This document shows positions 36,028 through 46,099 of a stretch of 64,000 nucleotides of DNA, one piece after another. A program made the translations under genes and the position numbers. The DNA is from Glutinoglossum americanum (taxonomy: Eukaryota; Ascomycota; Geoglossomycetes; Geoglossales; Geoglossaceae). The stretch lies in assembly GCA_020080175.1 (NCBI GenBank), contig JAGHQL010000151.1:1-64000 (forward strand), in the 5' to 3' direction. The notes under the pieces were generated by a model, which did not search any database, had not been told where the DNA came from, and saw only the letters and a program-made list of their open reading frames with translations. The stretch's first letter is position 1, and every line of letters starts with the position of its first letter.

Positions 36028-37512
36028 TTCAGCACCCATGGGGAAGAAAGGGGTTCTTTGGGATGTCTTTACGAAAAGTTCAATGCGAATGACCACGGGA
36101 TATTTAATGCTGGCGAATTCGCCGGTGCGGCTTCCCTCCGCGCAACAGTAGCATACTGCTCGAGAGGCCCGGAACAATCGACATAGTTTGCCACAGAACG
36201 GCTCATGAAATAGACAACCCCAATGGGCCTCGTTCAAAACAAAAGTTACCAGTTGTCTTTCAAGGGTTAAATAAAAGAGCAAGGGATTGGGAAAGGGTGC
36301 CGGAGTACCAACTTGTATCGTCAGCAACCTTTTGATGGTATGGCACATTTACGGAATTGGTTTAAGATGGCTAGAGAAGGATGGGGGTGGTGTTGGTTAT
36401 TTAGGCAATGCACGTTACTTTTCCCCGATTGCATGGCATTTATGCCAACCTTTGTTTCATTTACGATGGTAGGTTGGATGGATTCACTCTCAACCTGGTA
36501 TCTCAGTTATTATGATCTTTTGGAGCGGTCAAGCGTGAGGAAGATCCTGTATGTAGGCTTCTCTTCCCTTTTTATGCCGCTGGTGCCTGTGGGATATTAT
36601 CCGCCTCGGGGGAGATCCATGAGCGGTGTTGGATGAAATTTATTTTCCTCTCTTCAAAGACAATTGCTGTTTCGGGAGCATCTATTAGCGGTTGCAGGTA
36701 TCGTTGTATGGCGTGCGTTTCTCTAGTCGCCCGTCGTGGTGTTCTATTTTGAAGAATGTATGTACGATAGCGGCTGCGGAAGCGCTAAAACCCCCACACA
36801 ATGGGATGAAATCCATCATTGAAATGTATAAATATATCCAGATCCCGATACCATTTTTCAAACGTCTCAGCAGCAGCACAATAGAGTGAGCAATAACAAA
36901 TAGTGATCACAACTTGGTGATGGGGGATGGGAGATGGGGATGGGGAAGCAATGGAGGCACCACGTACGCCTTACGGGACAGAGGGGCCTAGTAGTACGAC
37001 TTGATCTTTTCGTGACTGAAAGATACCTTGTGACAAACACCATGTCGTACATGATACACGCCTGATGACCGGTGACAAGGCAATAGTAGATGTTGAGCAA
37101 CTTGGAGCGCCGGGTGAATGGGACGTTGAATATTTTTCCAACGTTTCTAGGTGCTCCACGCGCACCTCTTGATTGTTTCTGCGGCTTCTGCAGTTCCTGT
37201 TGCCTCCGTTGCCCCCGCAAGCCCACACGTCCTAATTTGGTTACGCCGATTGCCGAGACAATGCAGGTTGACTTTCCACGGGCCTGGGTCACGCCCCAAA
37301 TCATCACCTGCTTAGTCAGTAACACATTCAACGTCTCTTTTATCTCCTTCAAGCTGCCACTTTCATTCGCTGATTCACTGCGCCAGATGCACCGGATTCT
37401 CACATTCTAGATTACCCCAGTTCTGTGTGCAGCTTCCTACACGTCAATACCCTAGTTTCTGGAATCCTTTCCCCGAAAAGCGACTCCGCATCCTGCCAAC
37501 CTCAGTCGCTGG
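36028..37512. other. Intergenic, NsdD-like 3' end to transporter start
   Basis: 1.5 kb with no supported gene. The longest open frame (36867-37403, minus) begins with GTG rather than ATG and has no family resemblance. Near 36920-36950 there is a G-rich GGGGATGG run. The right end presumably holds the transporter promoter and leader. Confidence 0.5.
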
Positions 37513-39478
37513 ATGCAACCCAAGCTGTCCACCGCCTCACCTGAGCAGATAATAATTTCGTCCGCTGGCATTAAGCGTCATAACGACAGCCAGTACCTGC
37601 CAGCGAAAACTGCATATCCCGCTGCCATCACTGCCTTCGGAAACGATAAACCTTTCCCCGCAACCCACGTAGAACCGTCAAAACGGCCACCCCTACGAAC
37701 TTCGTCGTCCTCTCCTCTTCCTACCCTTTCTCCGTCCGGAGTAAACCATCCGGAGCTTCAACGAACCGGTAATACACATCGTCATCAACTACGTTCCTTG
37801 TTGGAGAAAGAGGAAGAGGAGGAGGACGATAGCAACTTTGAGAGCGACACCGAGGATCAAATGTCGCGCCCTGCCTTGCTTCGCCAGAATGAAGGGCGGT
37901 CGCATCTACCTCTCCTCCAGGACAATCGTGGCCGACCTCCGTACGACTCGCCGGATGATCCAAATCGGAGAACTCTGAGTCGGAGGTCACAAATGCGAAG
38001 CAGGAGCCCAGACGCGACGGCACAACTGGCGGATAGGAGGAAGTACACATATGCAGCTTTCTTTTTAGGATTAAGTCTAGTTAGCTTTGTGATTCAGACG
38101 GAGACAGCGGTTTATATTCAGCATGAATTAGGTTGGAACAAGGCATACTGCATGTTGTGAGTTTAACTACATGCGTTGCTGCAAGGGCTCCTATCGCGAG
38201 TGTGGTCCCATGTGGAGACGCAAACCGATGACTAATACTGCTTCCCCCTTTAGATACCTCACACACGGCTCTTGGTTCCTTCTATGGCCGGTTCAGCTCT
38301 TGATCCTCCGAATCCGTAAGCATAGTGTACCATGGCGTTCATTCTGGCGCCAACACGTCTATCTTCTTCGGACAACTGGGCAAATGGTAGCGTCACAGGA
38401 GCTTCATCCGACAGGCCGTGCCGCCCAGCGATCGCCAATCCGCTATCTACTCACTAGAACCGCCATTGTAACTTCAGCACTCACTATCGCTGGTGGTTCA
38501 TGGTACTTGGCCGTCGACCTTACCTCAGCTAGTGATCTCACCGCCATCTATAATTGCTCAGCCTTCTTTGCCTATGCTTTCAGCATTCCATTGCTTAGAG
38601 AGAAGCCACGTGCGGACAAAATACTCTCGGTCCTCCTTGCTGTCGTTGGTGTGCTCATCGTGGCGTATGGCGACACCAGCCCTACGAAGCATGGCGGCAA
38701 ATCAGGGGGTGCCATCGGCGGAGCCCCAGAAAATGAGGAGAGTGAAGCCAAGAACCGTGTAGCGGGAAACATTGTGATTGGCATTGGCAGCGTGCTCTAT
38801 GGGTTCTATGAGGTCCTGTACAAGAAATTGGCGTGTCCGCCCGAGGGAGCGAGTCCTGGTCGTGGTATGATCTTTGCAAATACTTTTGGGAGTCTGATTG
38901 GGAGTTTTACGCTTTTGGTACTGTGGATTCCGTTGCCGATTTTGCATTACATGGGCTGGGAAACATTTGAGCTCCCGCGGGGAGAAGCGGCTTGGATGAT
39001 GTTGATTTCGGTATTGGCAAACGCTAGTATGGCTCTTCCGATTCTGGCGACGGGGGATATTTACTGACATTGGTCGATCTGTGCAGCTTTCTCTGGCTCA
39101 TTCCTCATCCTGATATCCCTTACTTCTCCCGTTCTATCCTCTGTTGCTGCTCTGTACGCCCCCATCCCTTTCGGCCCACCCTTCTGACTTATGCTCTTCT
39201 GACGATCTTTTAGCCTCACCATATTCCTAGTCGCAATAGTCGATTGGTTTCTCACAGGTGTACCCCTATCCGCCGCCGCTCTTACCGGAGGGTTCGTTAT
39301 CATCGCGGCGTTCCTCCTATTGAGCTGGAGCACATTTAGGGAGATGAATGAAGACAAACGGAAGAAGTAAGTTTTTTTTTTAAATTAGGTCCCCGATATG
39401 ACAGCGAGAGCCCGTGAGCTAATAGAAGTAAGGGTTGAGGATGATATCTCGGACTCGTCAGATACCGACGATTCGTAA
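37513..39478 (+). CDS. SLC35F/EamA-type membrane transporter (yeast YML018C/Thi74-like)
   Basis: Multi-pass carrier of the drug/metabolite transporter superfamily. Exons 37513-38156, 38254-39026, 39087-39153, 39214-39366 and 39433-39478 give 560 residues. The first 180 residues are disordered with an acidic EKEEEEEDD run and Arg/Ser stretches; about ten hydrophobic segments follow, beginning FFLGLSLVSFVIQTETAVY. The block SWYLAVDLTSASDLTAIYN and then FFAYAFSIPLL is typical of the fungal vacuolar SLC35F5/Thi74 relatives; the second half has ISLTSPVLSS and ends LLLSWSTF. Substrate and organelle are not known for this group. The last donor GTAAGT overlaps a TAA stop (AAG AAG TAA at 39368-39370): unspliced RNA ends at residue 545, spliced RNA adds an acidic tail VEDDISDSSDTDDS. 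Confidence 0.85.
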
Positions 39479-40428
39479 AGGATCTCTTTCTGTCCCCCCG
39501 CAACGTTTTCTCCCGTTTCTCCTTAATAAGAGGGCATCATCTAAGCATTTACACGGCGTTTCTTGCTCGGGTTCCTGTGAGGCTGTCTGAAAACATCTTA
39601 CATACTCGTTTTCATATTTCTTTCAGCAGATCACCCCACCGCTAGCAGGTACCAGTGGCGCTTCCCAGATTTTTTTTCTAGTCGGTGATGCACTTCTGCG
39701 CACCTACTTTTTTTAAATATGATGAGAATTTTTTCTCTTCCCTATTTAGCCAGATCCCCTTCAGCTTCGAAATGCCTTATAGACTTTTGTATGGAGGGCG
39801 GTGGGTTTTTTATTATTATAATAGATGGATGGAGGTTTTTGAATTTGTGCATGTATGTATGTATGCATGTATGTATCTACGAAGTGTGTAGGCACATATA
39901 TATAGGGTAGAGCCAGAATGGTAGCAAGTAGGCAGGTGGGTTAGAGGGAGGGGTGTTAAAGCTGTAATTTTTTTTCTTCTCTTGGCCACATAAACATGGT
40001 ATATCTTATTGGTGATGTGTAGATAAGCCACTCGTTCGTTAATCGGAAGTTAGCCCCGAGATCTAAACATCTATGTCATCCACCCTCCTCGGAGATCCCA
40101 CATGGTTTCCGCGTGGAGTGATGGAGGGGTTCTTCCGGCTAAGCCCTGTGTTGGGAGTTAGTAATGTTGCTGCTGCGGTGGGGGCGGGGGTAGGGTTTAG
40201 GTAAGAGATTGTTAGTTGCGTGGGGTGAATGAAGGGTTATTAGAAGCAAGGATGTTTGTTTGATCCTGTAGGATCTTTGAAAGGGCACGGTTATTTGGCT
40301 ATCACCGCCAGCGTATCAAAAGAGAGCTGTAGGTTTTTCGGTATTTGTTCTAAACGTAAACAATCCATTAGAGAGTAGGTTTAGAAAACAACAAACACCC
40401 CCAACCTTCCCGGGACACAAAGCCGTCA
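39479..40428. other. Intergenic between converging transporter and ARP2 genes
   Basis: 950 bases holding two facing 3' ends. T-rich runs and an ATGT microsatellite are present. No gene is supported. Confidence 0.5.
39850..39876. repeat. ATGT microsatellite
   Basis: Imperfect tandem ATGT units (one ATGC step), about 27 bases, in the converging 3' region after the transporter gene. Confidence 0.8.
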
Positions 40429-42044
40429 TCACCTCGGCCCTAACTTCTCCAACACGCGCGGGCCCTGCTCCTCCCATTCTTGCTTCGTGATCCACATGTT
40501 TTCCTTGTCGGCCATCTGCGTGTGTTGCCATCTCCAGTTAGTAATTCAGAATCATGAGGGGGAATTGAATGAGGGAAGCACCTACGATATTCGCGAGGAC
40601 TGCACCGCCAAGAAACACCATGTGACGTCTTCGTGGGGGGTCTTCGATGCGGACTTTGAATTTCTGGTGAATGTGAGTTAATCATAGTTTTTTTTCCTAT
40701 AGATCCGTTTCCTCATATTTAAAGAAATGGAGGATGAGTAGGGGGGTTCTCACCTGTAGCCTTTCAGGATCACCCTTCAGCACTCTCGTCAACCATAACT
40801 GTTTCAATTCCTTTTCCAGCCGGCTTGGCAAGCCTGGGTACATGCTGCTACCTCCACTGAGCACGATAGCTTTAAAGAGACTGCTCCTCACGTCCACATC
40901 TGCGGCCTGTATCGTATTGAACAAGAACTCCGCAATCCCAGGCTGTTCTACATCCACGAGATGCGGCTGAAACAGACACTCCGGAGCCTCGAACCGCTCG
41001 GAACCCACACGGATCACGCGGCCGTCGGGGAGGGTGTAGCTCTCCACGAGAACCGTGGTATCTTCACTGAGCCGTTGGTCAAGCTCGAGGTCGTATGAGA
41101 CGTAGCAGAGCTTTTCCTTGATCTGGCGTACGGTTTCGAAGTCGGCCGTGCGGTTGAAGGCGTACCCACGGCGGAGTAGGAGAGATATTAATTGGCGGGT
41201 GACGTCACGGCCAGCAACATCGAGCCTGCGGGTTAGGTGATTGAGCACGACGGATTCGTAGACGGGGACGATGTGTGTGACACCGTCGCCGGAGTCGACC
41301 ACAACACCGCTGCTAAGCCCTAGAAAAGTGGTACTGAGTGGGGGGTCCGGACATGGAATCAATGATCTAGAGGAGGCGTATACCTTGAGCGTATAGAGCC
41401 AAGACGGCTTGAATGGCAACATAGACTCCCCCGAAATTATATCTTTCAAACATGACCTCGCACATCTGTTCTCTATTCTTCAGTGGGTTCATCGGTGGCT
41501 CTGTAAGCAGAATTTTCCGCCCAGTTGTGTCGATTTTCATTTTCTCAAAGAAGGTGTGGTCCCATAAATGCTGCATATCATCCCACCGCTTCACAATCCC
41601 ATTCTCCATCTACAGCAAGCGTGGTTGCAAACGCGTGAGCTAGGGTTCGGTGCAATGCAGCGACTACACACCCTGCACTACCGGGTATATGGCATAGGGT
41701 GGACATACGGGATATGTGATTTGTAGCATTGTCCGTACAGCCGCCGCTTCGTCTCCACACATTATATCTTTGACAACCATATCCCCGGACCGCTCTTCTG
41801 CTCGTAGAATTGGTCGACCGACTATCGATGGAAACTGGTGTTCAGGAAAGTTCTGGGAAATCTTCAGAATGTGTTCCATATTGATTCGGATGCAAGATGT
41901 CGTCCGTGGGGCGGACTTACCTGTGCAGCGTACCCAACTTTGAGAAACCCGGTTCCTCCATCGAGGACTAATGTCTTATACCTTAGTCTTTCAAATTTGT
42001 CAAAAGCGCAACCACAAGGTTTTACCTATAGGAGCCTCGGCCAT
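40429..42044 (-). CDS. ARP2: Actin-related protein 2 (Arp2/3 complex)
   Basis: ATP-binding actin relative that, with Arp3, forms the first two subunits of branched actin filaments at cortical patches. The start is a 19-nt exon (MAEAPI, 42044-42026) joined to [16 protein letters not shown] (41967-41921), which contains the phosphate-1 loop DGGTG. Further exons hold [49 protein letters not shown] and [17 protein letters not shown]. Then come [17 protein letters not shown] (phosphate-2 loop) and the long exon with [34 protein letters not shown] and [18 protein letters not shown]. The C-terminus [18 protein letters not shown] then RVLEKLGPR is the family ending. Sequence identity to known Arp2 is very high. 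Exact limits of the internal exons were not all computed. Confidence 0.95.
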
Positions 42045-42244
42045 CTTGGAGTAATGGTGGATGAATTCTGTGTTGCGCGCAGTTAATCCCGCTGTAGTTA
42101 TCCTTAGGAGGGGCAAAGGGTTGACTGATGTTGATGTCGCTCTTAGGGCTCGATAAGACAAGCTTTAAAGCGGCAACGTCTACTCACTCACCACCAAGGT
42201 ACCGCATCAGTAGCTCCAAGGTGCCTTCAACGCTCATCTCCCCT

Positions 42245-42603
42245 ATGGCGACAAATCCCCCAGACCCAGGGGCTGCGTACAAGCCTATATTAGACCGAGA
42301 TATGTCTACCTAGTCTCCAATTCGCCCAGACATCCGGCTAACAACTCTATACTAACTCGCCTTGAACCTCTGCTTAAATCTCTCTGCGAAAACCACGGTG
42401 CCCTCCGTAAGCAGAATGAGCGGATAGTGACTACAGGCATAGCGGTAGAGCAGATGTTGAGGCCGATAGAAGATTGCGTACGCTTTCGGCGTGAGCGGAA
42501 AATGGCGGAGAATGCAAGGTTGGCAAACAGGGGTGGGGCGTCTCAAGGAGGGGAAGAGGCGGATGTGAGGGCGGATGTCGTGCAAGGTGTTGGGCAGCGA
42601 TGA
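42245..42603 (+). CDS. Small hypothetical coiled-coil protein (101 aa)
   Basis: Not recognised. Exons 42245-42276 and 42330-42603 join across a 53-nt intron (donor GTACAA, acceptor CCCAG) to 101 residues starting MATNPPDPGAA. Exon 2 is clearly protein-like and charged: LTRLEPLLKSLCENHGA, then LRKQNERIVTTGIAVEQ and MLRPIEDCVRFRRERKM, a pattern that favours helices and a short coiled coil; the tail is Gly/Glu rich. No signal peptide or membrane segment. It starts 200 bases from ARP2 in the opposite direction. Its size and helical style resemble subunits of small multi-protein assemblies, but I cannot tie it to any complex. Confidence 0.6.
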
Positions 42604-42951
42604 TATTACTTAGAATTTTCATGGCACAACTTCCAGAGAATATCCCAATCGCGGTACAGAGCTTGAGCGACCTGCCACAACCAGCTCTGCTCGTGCAAGC
42701 CTCAGTCTTGTGTAGAATTACTCTGGTGACTAAAGCTCCCTTCCAACAGGAATCCGGAGGAGTAGGAATATCTATAACGAATGATCCCCTCACTAGCAAA
42801 GAAAAATAGGTTCCATGGCCTAGAAATTTTTACTTTATATTCGTTATCCTCAGAACCGTTCTAAGTTATTGCCACGCTCATGGCTTGTGCATACAAGGCG
42901 CTAAAGAGCAGGAAGTATAGCACCTAAAAAACTATCAACATTTCCTTTTTA

Positions 42952-44085
42952 TCAGTGGTCTTTGTTAGAAACATCCCATGCCTGCTCCATCTGCTGCTGA
43001 TCCAAGTCACTTAGTGAAATGGCGCCCGTGAAGTGACCAATAACAGTTTTGAGTCGCCGAATAGCCTTGTCTTGTCTCCGCCCAGCTATGGAGGTTATGC
43101 TCGAAAGGTTTTCCAGAGCAATACTATCGTTCTCCGATGGTAAAGCTTTAGTTTGATGACCACTAGCTCCCATTATTGGACGTCCAATAGTTGGACCTCC
43201 CAAAGCTCTGAAATGGTCTCCCAGATCATCCCTGGTTCCACAGGAGACTTCATTGTTGGGGGAGGGTTCATTGTCTGAGAATATCTGGCTCGACATTCGG
43301 TCCCAGTCCCAGGCCGCCGAGGGGGCGGGTTTTCTTGTCGTACTTTTTTTCCAGAACACTTCATCAGTCCCATTATCTAGCTCCTGCCCATCACCCAAAT
43401 TGTTGCGGAATTCCCGGCCCGGAAATTCCCGTTTTAACCTGATCTTTTCACATTCACCTGCATCTCCTCGGTCTTCATATGAGATGGTGGGTAGTATAAC
43501 CCCAATCTGCAGTCTATCCACAGGTCTGCCCAGACTCCTATTCCCCGTTCCGTTCCTCTCTAGCAAGCGAACACTACCGTCACCCACTGCCACACCTTTC
43601 CCCCTGTTTTCACCCCTCCATGAGACGGGTATACAGGCGTGATCCTCCGGACACAAAGGGTTCGGGACCGGGTCTGGAGGAGTCGTGGCATGGCGGAGCT
43701 GAGATGACGGCGTTGTTGAGAGATGACACTCTTTCGTAATCGACTCCGGCGAATATAATGACGAGAACTCCCCAGTCTGGCAGCAGCTGGAAGAACCAGA
43801 TGAAATTGAGGTTGCTGCTTCCCACGATACCTCGTATGTAGTGATGCCGACTGACGGTGTAAGGCTTTGTTGTAGCACTAAACCCCAGGCTGAATCGTCA
43901 TCTATGGAAGTAGCGGAGGTCGATGAGCGGAACGGAAATTGTGCGGGAGCTTTACGACGTCCAATTCGCGTCGCGCCGACATCGTGTTGACTGCCCGAAG
44001 CGAGCGATAGGTGTGAGGCAAGTTTTGAGAGAGCCAGCTCCGGCGGCGAGTGGCACGAGGATGTGGGTGCTGTTAGAGGTGCCAT
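42952..44085 (-). CDS. Hypothetical fungal protein (377 aa)
   Basis: Single open frame from ATG at 44085. I recognise no domain. It is Ser/Pro/Gly rich and largely disordered, with charged stretches such as YEDRGDAGECEKIRLKRE and WKKSTTRKP. The C-terminal 60 residues (ALENLSSITSIAGRRQ, then KAIRRLKTVIGHFTGAI and SLSDLDQQQMEQAW) look helical and ordered and are the best part for a profile search. No membrane segment or signal peptide. It may have a 5' exon further upstream. The 348 bases between the previous gene's stop and its own stop hold no other gene. Confidence 0.55.
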   Translation of the reverse strand: MAPLTAPTSSCHSPPELALSKLASHLSLASGSQHDVGATRIGRRKAPAQFPFRSSTSATSIDDDSAWGLVLQQSLTPSVGITTYEVSWEAATSISSGSSSCCQTGEFSSLYSPESITKECHLSTTPSSQLRHATTPPDPVPNPLCPEDHACIPVSWRGENRGKGVAVGDGSVRLLERNGTGNRSLGRPVDRLQIGVILPTISYEDRGDAGECEKIRLKREFPGREFRNNLGDGQELDNGTDEVFWKKSTTRKPAPSAAWDWDRMSSQIFSDNEPSPNNEVSCGTRDDLGDHFRALGGPTIGRPIMGASGHQTKALPSENDSIALENLSSITSIAGRRQDKAIRRLKTVIGHFTGAISLSDLDQQQMEQAWDVSNKDH

Positions 44086-44518
44086 TGGTGTTAGTGAAAT
44101 ACAACAATTGAAGCTCGAGCCCAGGTGTTGCCCTCAAACCCTTAGGAACAAGGCGGCTGGATCAACTGGGTCATAACGGTATCAATTTACCGAAGAGCCA
44201 GGGCCAACGCAGCATATATGGCTGCCTGTGAAGTGGGAGAAACAGCGAGGAGGGAAACAGCGCTATCATGATGTTCACAGCACAGATTACATGTCAACCA
44301 ATCAAACTAGCTAGCGAAGAAGCACAGATCCTCGGCATCACGGAACGTATCAATGCCATTCTCCCCTTCGAAGATAAAGGTCACAGAGCTTGTCCAACCA
44401 CAAGAATTGGCCCGAGACCAGACCACTTGTGTACCGCGTCACATGAAATAAAGCCAATCCACTGACTACCGGGCGGATAAGTTCAACAGAAACCCTCAGT
44501 CGCCTCATCCAATTGGCG
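44086..44518. other. Intergenic, 433 bp
   Basis: Only a short plus-strand frame of 65 codons at 44268-44465, without family resemblance, is present. Probably promoter of the 377-residue gene and 3' region of the next minus-strand gene. Confidence 0.45.
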
Positions 44519-45148
44519 CTACTTTAAATGGCGAGGGAGGGTGCCACAGCCGGACACTGAACATGTCAGTTGTCAATTGCTCTGCAGTGCGTAGTGTCCA
44601 TATCTATGATACGAAAGATCCTGATAGTGTACTCGAAGGCCTCGCACTCACCAACCAGATAGCTAACGCCAACTTCTGTTCCATCATAGAGATATTCTAT
44701 ATCTGCGATAGCAACTGCCTTCTGCGAGGCAAAGTTGGCACGGCGATTTAGAGGGATGGCCACTAGCCCAACCCTCCCGCGCGGGTACAGGGCGGTGTCA
44801 GTCACCCGCTCAAATAAGATAGTAGAGATGAGGTCGCCGCTGTCATCCTAGTTTGAAGTGCCGACTCGCCAGCACTCGCAGTTGATGTACTCCTCGATAC
44901 ATCATTGGACTTAACACAGCTTTCCCATCCATGCTATGTATGAATGACAGCCACCGCTCTGACTAATTTTTATCCATACCTGGTGTCGTTTCCTCCGCAG
45001 ATTTGTTTGTTGCTTTAGCTGGCGAGTCATAAAGGTGAAACCCGAACGCTAAAGCCGATAGGCACCGTGGGCATTTCGCGGGTTTTGAACTTGTAGCCGC
45101 CGCGATCTCATGGAATAGGAAAGCTTTGGTCTCGGCAGGAAATGCCAT
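44519..45148 (-). CDS. Unidentified spliced gene with a CPRC motif
   Basis: I do not recognise the product. Two blocks read as coding on the minus strand. The first (45148 to about 44980) starts at ATG with MAFPAETKAFLFHEIAAA and contains KCPRCLSALAFGFHLYD; it ends at a GTATGG donor. The second (from about 44847) reads DLISTILFERVTDTALYP, RGRVGLVAIPLNRRAN and KAVAIADIEYLYDGTEVG, then a GTGAGT donor leads to a last short exon ending CGTLPRHLK and a stop at 44519-44521. The second intron has a good CTGAC branch and TTCAG acceptor. The link between the first two blocks is not in phase as I read it, so a middle exon or a different donor is missing from this model. About 150 residues in all. Confidence 0.45.
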
Positions 45149-45284
45149 AATGATCCGCAGTGTACCTCCACGAGTGATGCTTGGCTTTCCAGGTTGAGAT
45201 TATTTTAAGCCCAGGAGACTTTGTCATTCATATGTGGTCGGGAACCAAACGTTGCCCAGAACCGCCAGATCCATCCAACCAGAA

Positions 45285-46099
45285 TCACACTAGCTGTACC
45301 AAACCATCCAACACCACTAACCCAGACTTTATGCCATCCACAATCCTCACTTTTGGCCCCTGTTCCTCTCCAAGCTCCTGCACGCATGCATCCCGCACTA
45401 TCCTGCCCATTCCCGCCATACCCGCGCATCCCAGACATATAACCTTTGCGCCTCTGCCCAAGAGCCGTTTTGTCGCATCCATCATCCGTCCCCGGACCTC
45501 CTCTACCGGCGAATCATGCAGATCTGTTGCATTGAGCCCAGTGGTCTCTACGCCAGCAAAGTGCGCTATGGAGCTTCCGCCATCGACGCCAAAAGCTTCA
45601 TTTACTCCAACCGAGAGTAGCGATTCCCAGACCAACCCTGTGGACACGATCCCGAACTTCTCACCCCCGGGACGCAAAAGATGAAGCGCAGTGGTAATAC
45701 TGCTTTCAAATATGCCGATAACGGGTTTGTTGGTACGGTCTCTGAGCTGCCAAACAAGTGGATGCCGGCTATAGCACGCAACAAGGAAGCCGTCATACTG
45801 GGCTAGAAGAAGAGTTAGGGATGGGAGGCATGCGATAGCGCTGGAGATCGCATCGTCGTCATTATTGATGCTTCGAGGACTGTCGGCGGGGCCAGTGAAG
45901 AATGCTATAGACGTCTAGTCCGTCCAGAGGCGTTGTAAGCTTGGGTTTTGGTAAAGACTTGCTCGGTGAAGAGTATGTAAACTATGCATGTACCCACATT
46001 TTGAGAACATAAGTCTACAATGAGGGGTTTCAAAGACTCGGTCATGGCGACTGTGGAGTTGGGGTTTATGACAAGAAGTGATTTTGTCTCCATTGTCAT
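45285..46099 (-). CDS. Asp/Glu/hydantoin racemase family protein (Dcg1-like)
   Basis: Cytosolic enzyme of the two-cysteine racemase fold. Exons 46099-45994 and 45904-45285 give 241 residues, the usual length for fungal Dcg1-like proteins. It starts MTMETKSLLVINPNST with the family's first loop INPNST; then FFTGPADSPRSIN; the first catalytic Cys in YDGFLVACYSRHPLV; KPVIGIFESSITTAL; KFGIVSTGLVWE; and the second catalytic Cys in VICLGCAGMAG. Members act on hydantoins, allantoin-type compounds or Asp/Glu. In yeast DCG1 is nitrogen-regulated and sits among allantoin genes, but no such gene is beside this one, so the substrate is open. The ATG two codons downstream is an alternative start. Confidence 0.88.

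Noticed and set aside
36867-37403. 178-codon open frame on the minus strand
   Set aside because: Starts with GTG, has no family resemblance, odd composition with a run of Leu/Cys at the end, and lies in an otherwise intergenic stretch.
43253-43642. 129-codon plus-strand frame
   Set aside because: Complete antisense of the 377-residue hypothetical gene.
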